Under the pieces are notes generated by a model that searched no databases, had not been told where the DNA came from, and saw nothing but the letters and a program-made list of their open reading frames with translations. Positions 6,576 through 13,226 of a DNA stretch of 13,226 nt are shown piece after piece; within the stretch, counting starts at the first letter, position 1; each line of letters starts with the position of its first letter. Source of the stretch: DATGKK01 sp035294725 (GTDB lineage Bacteria > Actinomycetota > Acidimicrobiia > Acidimicrobiales > Bog-793); contig DATGKK010000097.1 of assembly GCA_035294725.1 (NCBI GenBank), positions 1 to 13,226 on the forward strand, in the 5' to 3' direction. The position numbers and the translations under genes were made by a program.

Positions 6576-9127
6576 CCTCGACGGCAGCAGCCGGCGGAGC
6601 GCTTACTCCTCTCGGGCCCGAGCTCCCGTCGGAGCAGGACCGTCCGGCCGAGGGTGGCGCGAGCGCAAGGAGAGCCGTGCGACGCTGGGCGACGAGGCTG
6701 TTCCTCCGTGAGTGGCGCCAGCAGCTGCTCGTCCTCGCGCTGCTCACGCTCGCCGTGGCGGCGGCCGTCGTCGGCTCTACGGTCACTGCTGACACCGCCG
6801 CACCCGCGGACATCGGGTTCGGCACCGCCGAGTATGCGGCCTCGCTTGCCGGCTCGCCTGCGGCGGTAAATGCCCAGCTCGCAGCGCTGCGCCACCGCGT
6901 CGGCAGGGTCGAGGTCATCGAGAACCAAGCAATCGCGGTGCCGGGAACCGTGGCGACCATCGACCTTCGCAGCCAGGACCCTCGTGGCCCCTATGGCGGG
7001 CCCATGCTCACCCTGCTCTCGGGCCACTACCCGACCCGCCCGGATCAGGTTGCCGTGACACCCGGTGTCGCCTCGGACTTCCACCTCTCGCTCGGCAGCA
7101 CGTGGCGCGCTGCAGGCCGAACCTGGCACGTCGTCGGCATGGTGGAAGACCCCGAAAGCCTGCTCGACGAGTTCGCCCTCGTCGAGCAGGGACAGGTTCC
7201 GGCGCCGACACAGGTCACGGCACTGTTCGACACGACCCCGGCAATCGCCCGCCTCCTCGGTCCCGGAGTCACCCACAGGAGCTCGCCGCCGCCGGGCACG
7301 TTCAGCTCGAGCACGCTCGTGATGCTGATGGAGGTTGTCGGCATGCTGCTCGTCGCGCTCGTGGCCGTCGGTGGTTTCACCGTCGTGGCACAGCGCCGGC
7401 TCCGCTCGATCGGAATGCTGGCCGCGATCGGGGCGAGCGACCGCAACCTCCGCCGTGTGGTCCGCGCCAACGGTGCAGTCGTCGGGATCGCCGCCACAGT
7501 GGCCGGTCTCGTGCTCGGTTTCCTCGCCTGGATCCTGTACCGCCCGAGCCTCGAGTCGAGCGCGCACCACGTGATCGGGCTCTTCCAGCTCCCCTGGCCG
7601 GCGATCATCATCGCGGCCGTGCTCGCGCCGGTGGCTGCCACCTTCGCCGCAAGCCGTCCCGCGAGGCGGATGGCACGGGTGCCCGTGCTCACCGCGCTCT
7701 CGGGCCGCCCCATCACCCCTCCGCCACCCCAGCGGCACGCGATCCCAGGCGTGATCTGCCTTGCGGTCGGTGCCATCCTCATGACGTACGCGGGGACCTC
7801 CCGCCAGAACGGGCAGGTCGAGGTGATCCTCGGCTTCGTCGCGCTGATCGCGGCCATCGTGCTCCTGTCGCCGTTCGCGCTGCGAGGGCTCGGCTACCTG
7901 GCCCGGCACCTGCCGGTGCCGGGCCGTCTCGCGCTGCGCGATCTTGCTCGGTACTGCGAGCGAGGTGGGTCGGCGCTCGCCGCGATGAGCCTCGCCTCGC
8001 TGATCGCGGCGGCGATCTGCGTGGTGGCCTTTGCCCGCTATTCGAACCCCCTCGACTACGTGGGGCCCAACCTGGCCAGCAACCAGCTGATCGTCTACCT
8101 CAACTATCAGGGGCCGAACCCGACGCCGGCATCTTCTGTCCCCTCAGCTGCCCGTAGCGCGGTAGAGCGGATGGCGGCCGGACTTGGAGCGACGACCGTC
8201 GTCGAGCTCGAGAGCACGAGCGCGAACCTGTCTCATGCTGCTCCGGGCCGGAACTACACGGGTCCGCTCTACGTGGCGACGCCCCAGCTGCTGCGAGCGT
8301 TCGGGATCCGCCAGTCTGAGGTCAGCCCGACTGCCGACATCCTCACGATGCGGCCCGGCCTCGCCGGCATGTCCGGCATGCAGCTCACCTGGCAGAGCGA
8401 GCCGGGACAAGGAGGGGCGGTGGAAGTCACTCCCGGGAAGGGCACAGCGCCACCCGGGCCGAGATCGCATGCCAGCTATCCCTGCCCGCGCTCGACCTGC
8501 CTCGCGAACCCGAAGATCGAGCAGGTGAGCGCCCTACCCTCGGGGACCTCGGCACCGAACACGGTCATCACCGAGCACGCCGTCCGGGCGCTCCATCTCG
8601 CCTCGTCGCTCTCGACGAGCGGCTGGCTCCTACAGGCACCACAGCCGTTCACCACCGCACAGGTGGCCCAGGCTGCGCAGCTCGCGGCCGCTGCCCACCT
8701 GTCGATCGAGAGCAAAGGCGGCGACCCGACCTCGTCCGAGATCCTCGGCTGGGCGACCGCCGTCGGGATCGGCCTCGCCCTCGCGATTCTCGCCATGACG
8801 ATCGGGCTGATCCGCAGCGAAACGGCGAGCACGCTCCGGACCCTCACAGCTACCGGCGCGGCGGGCCGGACGCGGCGGGCCGTCACGGCGGTCACGGGCG
8901 GGACTCTCGCCCTCCTGAGCGCACTCATCGGGACTGCGGTGGCCTACATCGCCGCCCTCTCGTTCTTCTCGAGCAACGTGAACGGCGACAGCATCTCCGA
9001 GCTGGCGTCGGTGCCGTGGACCAACCTGTCCATCCTCGTCGTGGGCTTCCCGCTCCTCGCCGCCGTTGGAGGCTTCCTGCTCGCCGGCCGGGAGCCGCCA
9101 GCCATCGCGCACCAGCCACTCGAGTAG
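6572..9127 (+). CDS. FtsX-like ABC transporter permease
   Basis: An 851-residue membrane subunit that partners the preceding ATPase. A cytoplasmic tail of about 50 residues leads to TM1 (51-71), then a large extracytoplasmic domain (about 72-248). A first FtsX-type block (about 250-415) follows, with the characteristic cytoplasmic RSIGMLAAIGASDRNLRR after its first helix. Central helices lead to a second extracytoplasmic domain (about 490-720), and a second FtsX-type block of three helices (about 723-851) includes SETASTLRTLTATGA. About ten helices in total is the usual layout for large actinobacterial FtsX-type permeases. The second outside domain contains CPRSTC, so Cys638 and Cys643 could form a local disulfide. 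The ATG at 6572 overlaps the ATPase stop; earlier in-frame starts lie inside the ATPase gene. Substrate is unknown: lipids, peptides and antibiotics are all possible for this family. Confidence 0.92.
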   Translation: MTSTAAAGGALTPLGPELPSEQDRPAEGGASARRAVRRWATRLFLREWRQQLLVLALLTLAVAAAVVGSTVTADTAAPADIGFGTAEYAASLAGSPAAVNAQLAALRHRVGRVEVIENQAIAVPGTVATIDLRSQDPRGPYGGPMLTLLSGHYPTRPDQVAVTPGVASDFHLSLGSTWRAAGRTWHVVGMVEDPESLLDEFALVEQGQVPAPTQVTALFDTTPAIARLLGPGVTHRSSPPPGTFSSSTLVMLMEVVGMLLVALVAVGGFTVVAQRRLRSIGMLAAIGASDRNLRRVVRANGAVVGIAATVAGLVLGFLAWILYRPSLESSAHHVIGLFQLPWPAIIIAAVLAPVAATFAASRPARRMARVPVLTALSGRPITPPPPQRHAIPGVICLAVGAILMTYAGTSRQNGQVEVILGFVALIAAIVLLSPFALRGLGYLARHLPVPGRLALRDLARYCERGGSALAAMSLASLIAAAICVVAFARYSNPLDYVGPNLASNQLIVYLNYQGPNPTPASSVPSAARSAVERMAAGLGATTVVELESTSANLSHAAPGRNYTGPLYVATPQLLRAFGIRQSEVSPTADILTMRPGLAGMSGMQLTWQSEPGQGGAVEVTPGKGTAPPGPRSHASYPCPRSTCLANPKIEQVSALPSGTSAPNTVITEHAVRALHLASSLSTSGWLLQAPQPFTTAQVAQAAQLAAAAHLSIESKGGDPTSSEILGWATAVGIGLALAILAMTIGLIRSETASTLRTLTATGAAGRTRRAVTAVTGGTLALLSALIGTAVAYIAALSFFSSNVNGDSISELASVPWTNLSILVVGFPLLAAVGGFLLAGREPPAIAHQPLE

Positions 9128-9141
9128 CGGCGCCCCCGCCG
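9128..9141 (+). terminator. Small hairpin directly after the permease stop
   Basis: CGGCG (9128-9132), loop CCCC, CGCCG (9137-9141) abuts the TAG stop of the ABC operon. The stem is short and has no T-run, so it is only a weak terminator candidate. Confidence 0.25.
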
Positions 9142-9557
9142 ACCAGCAAGGCCCGCGAGGGTGTCAACTGCTACGAGCAGGGCGCCTGGTCACCGGACGT
9201 CGGCAGCAGGCCCCCTGAGCCGAGCGCGGAAGGCGCCGTCATTCCTCGACAAGAGTGCGCCAGGCGAGTGCTTCCTCCTCCAGCATCACGTTGCCCCTGG
9301 GACGGGATAGAGGCCTCGGCCAGGGGCTGGTCCGCTACCGGCTTCGGGGATCAACAATCAGGGCTCGGCCTGGCTCTGCCACTCTCCACCGTGGGCAGCG
9401 GGCTCTCCCGCCCCCGGGGGCGAGGCTCGCAGCCCGAGCGGGTTGATCGGGCTCCTCCAGGCGGCAGACTGACTTCCCGCAGGTAGGACGGCGCCCGAGC
9501 GGCGGAACTCCGCCAGCGTGTCAACCGATCGGCTCCCGGATCGGCTCTAGTAGGGCG
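9142..9557. other. Gene-free spacer upstream of the sigma factor, hairpin-rich
   Basis: No gene is recognisable; open frames here are low-complexity and match no family I know. Visible structure includes a 5-bp hairpin CTGCT-ACG-AGCAG at 9168-9180, framed by GACCAG (9141-9146) and CTGGTC (9186-9191). A 7-bp stem with one bulge is formed by CTGCCAC (9376-9382) and GTGGGCAG (9391-9398). A perfect 14-bp palindrome CGCCCCCGGGGGCG lies at 9409-9422, a hairpin GGCGG-AACT-CCGCC at 9501-9514, and a 9-bp direct repeat GATCGGCTC at 9527-9535 and 9539-9547. It may hold the promoter and leader of the sigma factor operon. Confidence 0.55.
9504..9530 (+). promoter_or_regulatory. Tentative ECF-type promoter upstream of the sigma factor gene
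   Basis: GGAAC at 9504-9508 matches the -35 core used by many ECF sigma factors. It is followed after 17 bp by CGATC (9526-9530), a possible -10. It lies about 30 nt before the sigma factor start, as expected for autoregulation. The GGAAC also sits in the loop and stem of the 9501-9514 hairpin. The -10 match is poor, so this is suggestive only. Confidence 0.25.
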
Positions 9558-10046
9558 ATGAGCGAGGAGGACTTCGAGACCTTCTTCGCCCGGATGCTGC
9601 CCCGCGCCGTGCGCGTGGGGCGCCGGGTCACAGGCGATCCGTGGCTCGCCGAAGACGTTGCCGTCGAGGCACTCGCGAAGGCGCACGCCCGCTGGGCACG
9701 CGTGGGGCCGCTCCCGTGGCGGGATGCCTGGCTGCTCAAGGTCGCCTCACGTGAGGCGCTGAGACATCTCCGCGGTAAGCCGGGACTCGCTGCGCCCCCC
9801 GATCGTGGCAACGAGTCCGACGAGGTCGTGCTCAGAGCCGCCCTTGCCGCTGCTCTCGCGAGGCTGCCCCGTCGCCAACGCGAGGCGATCTCCCTGCGGT
9901 ACCTCTGCGACCTGTCCGAGGCCGATGTGGCAGCCGCTCTCGGGGTGTCGGCGGGGACGGTGAAAACCCATCTCCATCGGGGCCTTGCCGCGCTTCGGCG
10001 CAGCCTCGGTGGCGAACTCGAGGGAGAGCTTGCCCATGAGACGTGA
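9558..10046 (+). CDS. ECF RNA polymerase sigma factor, SigE family
   Basis: A 162-residue alternative sigma factor that directs RNA polymerase to a dedicated promoter set. Region 2 spans about residues 5-73, with DFETFFARMLPRAVRVGRR and DPWLAEDVAVEALAKAHARW. Region 4 spans about 98-150, with LPRRQREAISLRYLCDLS and the helix-turn-helix ADVAAALGVSAGTVKTHLHRG. Region 3 is absent and length is normal for the group. The ATG at 9558 starts the conserved FETFF block; its ribosome site is weak (TAGGG only). The 3' end overlaps the downstream serpin gene by 11 nt, a strong sign of translational coupling and a shared function. There is no separate classical anti-sigma gene with a zinc-binding HxxxCxxC motif next to it. 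The family call is firm; target genes are unknown. Confidence 0.92.
   Translation: MSEEDFETFFARMLPRAVRVGRRVTGDPWLAEDVAVEALAKAHARWARVGPLPWRDAWLLKVASREALRHLRGKPGLAAPPDRGNESDEVVLRAALAAALARLPRRQREAISLRYLCDLSEADVAAALGVSAGTVKTHLHRGLAALRRSLGGELEGELAHET
10021..10026 (+). promoter_or_regulatory. Ribosome binding site deciding the serpin start
   Basis: AGGGAG lies 9 nt before the ATG at 10036, inside the end of the sigma factor gene. It supports 10036 over the in-frame ATG at 9985, which has no such site and would add a tail encoded wholly by sigma factor coding sequence. Confidence 0.6.
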
Positions 10047-11499
10047 CCGAGGGCGCCGCACCGCTCCCGTGCCCTACGAGCCGACCAGCCCCTCCGAGCT
10101 GCTCGACCGTACCCGCCGGCGCAGCGCGGAGATGCGCCGCGCCCGCCGGGTCCGCGCGACCGGCTCGCTCGCGATCGTGCTCGCCGCCGCCCTCGTGGTG
10201 GCGCTGCTCCCCGGCGGGAGGCGGTTGCCCTCGCCAACCGAGCGGTCGGGTGGCCCGCTCGGCTACGAGCATCTCGCTGGGGCGAAGGAGCTCACCGGCG
10301 ACGTCAGTCGAGCTGGTTCGGCACCAAGTCCCGTGGAGGCGGCCGTGCAGCAGGCGGAAGTGAGCTTCTCGCTGCGACTGCTCGACCGACTCACCGCTGG
10401 CGGCGGAGCCCACAACGTCCTCATAGCACCGTTCAGCCTGGCCACGGCGCTTGCCATGCTCGAGCTTGGGTCGGCCGGCACCACCGAGCACGCGATCGCC
10501 CGGACGCTCGGCACGGCGGACCTTTCGCCGGCCGAGCAAGCCGTCGGGTGGAGCACGTTGGATCGTCGCGTCGTGGGCAGCGCCGCCGGTTCGTCGGCGC
10601 GAGCGTCTCGGATGCCAAAGCTCGATCTCGCAGACGCCCTGTGGATCCAGAGCGGTTTCCCGGTCGAGCCCTCCTTCGTGGATGCCCTGGCCGCGTACTT
10701 TGACAGCGGCCTGTGGACGGTCGACTTCGCTCACGATCCCCGCGGTGCCGCCGTCGCGCTGAACCGGTGGGCGAGCCGGCATACCGACGGCCAGATCCGC
10801 CGGATCTTCGGGCCGGGCGGTATCGACGAGCTGACTCGGGTCGTGCTCGCGAACGGCGTCTACCTCCGGGCGCTCTGGTCGAACAGGTTCTCCCCTCACG
10901 AGAGCCTGGCGCCGTTCCACCTCCCGTCCGGAAAGGTCATCTCGGCTCCATTCATGAGCCGGAACCCGTCCGGCGGGGTGGTCGACGCGCGGGCCAGCAT
11001 CGGCTCCCGCTACCGCGCCGTTGACCTGCCATATGCCGGCGGCCGGTTGAGCGCTCTCGTCATCGAGCCGACCGGGGGCGAGACCCTTGATCGTCTCGTG
11101 GCGGGGTTGAGCCCAGCGTCGCTCGCTCGGATCGTGGCCGGGCTGCACGAGATGCGGCTGAGCTCGCTCACGCTGCCCTCGTTCGATCTCCAGTCGCGCC
11201 TCCGCCTCGACACTCCACTCTCGGCGATGGGGATGAGGGTTGCCTTCGAGGCCGCCGACTTCAGCGGGATCACGAGACGCATAGCGCTCCATGTGCAGGC
11301 CGTCCAGCAGGATGCCGATCTCCGGGTGTCGCCGGACGGGACGGTGGGTGCGGCCGTGACCGGAGTCAGCGTCGGCCTGAGCTCTCTACCGATGCTGCCG
11401 TCCCTCACCTTCGACCATCCCTTCCTCTTCGTCGTTCGAGACGCCACCACTGGTGCTGTCCTGTTCGAGGCGGCGGTGGAGGACCCGTTGGCACGCTGA
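10036..11499 (+). CDS. Membrane-anchored serpin coupled to the ECF sigma factor
   Basis: A 487-residue protein with an unusual architecture: an Arg-rich cytoplasmic segment (1-40, including RTRRRSAEMRRARRVR), one transmembrane helix (about 41-58), a 40-residue linker, and a full serpin domain (about 100-487). Serpin landmarks occur in order. NVLIAPFSLATALAML (127-142) matches the helix B region, LNRWASRHTDGQIRRIF (from 242) the NxWVxxxTxGKI block, and VLANGVYLRALW (around Asn273) the NALYFKGxW block. VDLPYAGGRLSALVIEP (from 329), LPSFDLQSRL and LSAMGMRVAF-ADFSGI follow. The hinge is PDGTVGAAVT (433-442) and the C-terminal strand is HPFLFVVRDATTGAVLF (461-477). Serpins trap serine or cysteine proteases by loop insertion. 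The hinge has small residues at the expected P12-P9 positions, as in inhibitory members. The N-terminus recalls membrane partners encoded after SigE-type sigma factors. Cleavage of the TM as a signal peptide cannot be excluded. Confidence 0.9.
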   Translation: MRRDRGRRTAPVPYEPTSPSELLDRTRRRSAEMRRARRVRATGSLAIVLAAALVVALLPGGRRLPSPTERSGGPLGYEHLAGAKELTGDVSRAGSAPSPVEAAVQQAEVSFSLRLLDRLTAGGGAHNVLIAPFSLATALAMLELGSAGTTEHAIARTLGTADLSPAEQAVGWSTLDRRVVGSAAGSSARASRMPKLDLADALWIQSGFPVEPSFVDALAAYFDSGLWTVDFAHDPRGAAVALNRWASRHTDGQIRRIFGPGGIDELTRVVLANGVYLRALWSNRFSPHESLAPFHLPSGKVISAPFMSRNPSGGVVDARASIGSRYRAVDLPYAGGRLSALVIEPTGGETLDRLVAGLSPASLARIVAGLHEMRLSSLTLPSFDLQSRLRLDTPLSAMGMRVAFEAADFSGITRRIALHVQAVQQDADLRVSPDGTVGAAVTGVSVGLSSLPMLPSLTFDHPFLFVVRDATTGAVLFEAAVEDPLAR

Positions 11500-11549
11500 C
11501 ATGGCCCTTACGAGCTGTGGGTCGGCGCGGGCTTCGCGTCCCGGCTTGC

Positions 11550-12479
11550 TCAGGTGATGGTCGAGTTGGTGGTCTCCCGGCCGAAGTCGAGCAGCGCGGC
11601 GGCGACCTCGTCGGGGTGCTGGGCATGTACGTCGTGGTCGGCGGGGGAGAACCACTTCACCTCTCCGTGCGCCAGAGCCCCGAGGGCCTGCTCGATGCCG
11701 GCCCGTTTCGCAGCCGTCAGCACGGCCGGAGCCGCCGGCGACTCAGCGAGGAGGAAGAGGACCGGCACGATGATCTCCGGGTAGATCGTCTGCGGGCTCG
11801 ACTCCCACATCGTCCGGACGATCTTGAGGTGCCGGTCGAAGGTGAGCCACGGGGCGATCGTGCCATCCTCGCGTACCTCGAAGTTGGCAAGGGTCCCGGC
11901 GATGCCGGCGGGGGGCCAGTCGGGGTGCATCTCAACGAGGCGGCGCTCCAGCTCCTCGAGGCGCATGCCGTCGATCCTCGGCGGCGCGAGAGCTTGCTCG
12001 GCCTCCTCCCAGGACGAGAACCTCGAGCGGAGGTCGAACATGCCGCCGTCGATCCCCACGATCCCGGAGAGCTTGTCCGGGTGGCGGTGCGCGAGCTCCA
12101 CCACGAGGTTCCCGCCGAAGGACTGGCCGACGACCACGGGTCGGCCGAAGGCGGTTGGCCCTGGGTCCTTCGCCAGGTTGTCGAGCACGGCGACGAGGTC
12201 CGCGCACATGGTCTCGTAGTCGTAGCCGTCGTCCGGTTTGGCGGAGCGACCGTGACCGCGTAGGTCGACCGTCGCCGCGCTGTGCCCGGCCGCTACGAGC
12301 GCGGCGGCCACCCCGTCGTACAGCCGGGCGTTGGAGGCGAGGCCGTGAACGAGGAGATAGCCCGGGCGCTCCGGCTCGGCGGACCGGCGCCCGGCGGGGC
12401 CCGCCGGCCAAAGGTCGACGGCGAGCTCTACCCCGCCGACGCCGGCCACCCGCCGGGTCATATACCGCTCGAGGCTCAT
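11550..12479 (-). CDS. Alpha/beta-fold hydrolase
   Basis: A 309-residue cytoplasmic hydrolase of the epoxide hydrolase / haloperoxidase / lipase-like alpha/beta superfamily. Its features are the oxyanion-hole HG at 45-46 in LLVHGLASNARLYD, DLRGHGRSAKPDDGYDY (72-88), and nucleophile elbow GQSFGG (118-123, Ser120). The acid is probably within the strand before the last helix (VPVLFLLAES), and the catalytic His is in ADHDVHAQHP, most likely His282 by its spacing to the following Pro. A cap region is formed by about residues 140-215. The nucleophile is Ser, so it is an esterase/lactonase type rather than an epoxide hydrolase. The start at 12479 is supported by AAAGGGG (complement of 12487-12493), 7 nt upstream; a longer in-frame start at 12560 would overlap the upstream gene. 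It follows the oxidoreductase gene by 13 nt and converges with the serpin gene. Confidence 0.9.
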   Translation of the reverse strand: MSLERYMTRRVAGVGGVELAVDLWPAGPAGRRSAEPERPGYLLVHGLASNARLYDGVAAALVAAGHSAATVDLRGHGRSAKPDDGYDYETMCADLVAVLDNLAKDPGPTAFGRPVVVGQSFGGNLVVELAHRHPDKLSGIVGIDGGMFDLRSRFSSWEEAEQALAPPRIDGMRLEELERRLVEMHPDWPPAGIAGTLANFEVREDGTIAPWLTFDRHLKIVRTMWESSPQTIYPEIIVPVLFLLAESPAAPAVLTAAKRAGIEQALGALAHGEVKWFSPADHDVHAQHPDEVAAALLDFGRETTNSTIT

Positions 12480-12492
12480 CGAGGCACCCCTT

Positions 12493-13226
12493 TCATGCTG
12501 CCGGCAAACGCGCCGCCGCACCCAACCGGTCGACGATCTTCGCGAGCTCCACCGAGTCACGGACCGGCCGCTCGAGCTGTTCGCTGCCGCGCACGGCGGC
12601 CGCGAAGTGCTCGACCATCAACCGGTACGGGTCCGCACCTCCGGCTTCGAGCGTCTCGACGCTCCCCTCACGGTGGCGCAGTGAGATGAGCGTGTCGGCC
12701 GTGCCGGGCGTGTAGGCCCGGTCGATCGAAAGGGCCCCGTCGGTCCCGACGATCTCGAGCTGCTGGCGCTCGGGCGCCTCGAAGGAGCACTCGAAGGAGC
12801 CGGCCCGGCCCCCGCCGAACTCGAGCCATCCTGCGAAGCTCGCGTCCACGCCTTGTTCGGTCCAGCGCGCAGCTCCCGACGCTCTTCTCACGGCCCCGGC
12901 GTCCTGGGCGCCGCCACCGAGTGCCACCAGCAACGGCGTCAGGCAGTAGATGCCCACGTCGAGCAGGGACCCGCCCCCCATCTCGGGGCGCCAGCGGTGG
13001 TCGTCGGGCCGGTCGAGCACGCCCGTGAAGGCCGCCCTCGCGAACAGCGGCTCACCGACGGCGCCGCTCGCGACGAGCCCCCGCCAGCGGCGGTCGCGGG
13101 GATGGAACTGAGTCATGTACGCCTCCATCAGCACGACTCCGGCCGCGTCGCACGCTGCGGCCATGGCTGCGGCGTCGGCGGCGGAGGCCGCGAGCGGCTT
13201 CTCGCAAAGGACGTGCTTTCCCGCCG
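12493..13226 (-). CDS. Gfo/Idh/MocA family oxidoreductase, 3' part (5' end outside window)
   Basis: An NAD(P)-dependent dehydrogenase of the Gfo/Idh/MocA family, closest in style to dihydrodiol-dehydrogenase-like members. The visible 243 residues begin with GKHVLCEKPLA, the family signature whose EKP lysine lies at the active site. EAYMTQFHPR follows, then VGEPLFARAAF and the C-terminal domain motif GGGSLLDVGIYCL, with Asp and Tyr in the D-x-G-x-Y/H element. GVDASFAGWLEF and a barrel-edge sheet ending in EIVGTDGALSI come next. The N-terminal nucleotide-binding half of the Rossmann domain is beyond the right edge; the in-frame ATG at 13164 is not the start because the EKP motif precedes it. 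The TGA stop is 13 nt before the hydrolase start, so the two form an operon. Substrate unknown, probably a sugar, cyclitol or diol. Confidence 0.9.
   Translation of the reverse strand, partial: AGKHVLCEKPLAASAADAAAMAAACDAAGVVLMEAYMTQFHPRDRRWRGLVASGAVGEPLFARAAFTGVLDRPDDHRWRPEMGGGSLLDVGIYCLTPLLVALGGGAQDAGAVRRASGAARWTEQGVDASFAGWLEFGGGRAGSFECSFEAPERQQLEIVGTDGALSIDRAYTPGTADTLISLRHREGSVETLEAGGADPYRLMVEHFAAAVRGSEQLERPVRDSVELAKIVDRLGAAARLPAA

Noticed and set aside
6461..7909. A 482-codon open frame on the minus strand opposite the permease
   Set aside because: It is antisense to a clearly recognisable FtsX permease, its product is Arg/His/Glu/Gly-rich with no known domain, and such mirror frames are expected in GC-rich DNA.
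9409..9422. The perfect 14-bp palindrome CGCCCCCGGGGGCG as a recombination or phage attachment site
   Set aside because: It is pure G/C, with no neighbouring integrase, tRNA or matching copy in the window, so chance or a simple hairpin is more likely.
9985..10035. A longer start for the serpin at 9985
   Set aside because: The extra residues are encoded out of frame within the sigma factor gene, whereas the ATG at 10036 has AGGGAG at good spacing.
9832..11292. A 486-codon minus-strand open frame opposite the sigma factor and serpin genes
   Set aside because: It overlaps two well-supported genes and its translation is low-complexity with no recognisable domain.
11517..12263. A 248-codon plus-strand open frame opposite the alpha/beta hydrolase
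   Set aside because: The minus strand shows an intact catalytic hydrolase, and this frame has no domain or ribosome site.
1..13226. CRISPR arrays, tRNA or rRNA genes, insertion sequences
   Set aside because: I saw no regularly spaced repeats, no cloverleaf-like segments, no rRNA-like stretches and no transposase or terminal repeats.

Overview
The window is a very GC-rich, densely coded piece of bacterial chromosome. Third-position G/C bias, frequent TGA stops, GTG starts, a SigE-type ECF sigma factor and a PadR-controlled FtsX-type ABC exporter all point to an actinobacterium. An uncultured Acidimicrobiia-like lineage is my best guess, but it is inference. I see no rRNA, tRNA, CRISPR array, insertion sequence or phage gene.

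Layout, left to right. (1) 1-609 is the 3' part of an esterase D-type alpha/beta hydrolase. It converges with (2) a METTL7-like SAM methyltransferase (643-1299, minus). A 72-bp divergent spacer with a mirrored 12-bp repeat separates this from (3) two plus-strand polytopic membrane proteins (1372-3084 and 3104-4768). The first is a clear GT-C-fold glycosyltransferase and the second is probably a diverged relative. (4) 4769-5202 holds no recognisable gene. It has a 10-bp-stem hairpin with a competing alternative fold, and at its right end a promoter overlapped by a palindromic PadR-type operator. (5) 5203-9127 is a tight three-gene operon, PadR regulator, ABC ATPase and FtsX-like permease, with both junctions overlapping by 4 nt. 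(6) 9128-9557 is another gene-free stretch with several hairpins. (7) 9558-11499 encodes an ECF sigma factor whose end overlaps by 11 nt the start of a membrane-anchored serpin. (8) On the minus strand, converging on the serpin, are a Gfo/Idh/MocA oxidoreductase (running off the right edge) and an alpha/beta hydrolase, 13 bp apart.

The most unusual feature is the sigma factor-serpin pair. The second gene sits where SigE-type ECF loci commonly carry a membrane-bound regulatory partner. It has an Arg-rich cytoplasmic N-terminus of about 40 residues, one transmembrane helix, a linker, and a complete serpin fold with an inhibitory-type hinge outside the membrane. One hypothesis is that cleavage of the serpin loop by an extracellular protease, with its large conformational change, is sensed across the membrane and changes sigma factor activity. 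The simpler alternative is that the sigma factor just drives expression of a surface-tethered protease inhibitor. The sequence supports the gene organisation but not the signalling direction.

The remaining genes are recognisable families, and their substrates cannot be read from the window. The PadR-ABC operon looks like a classic self-repressed export system, with an operator placed on its own -10 element.
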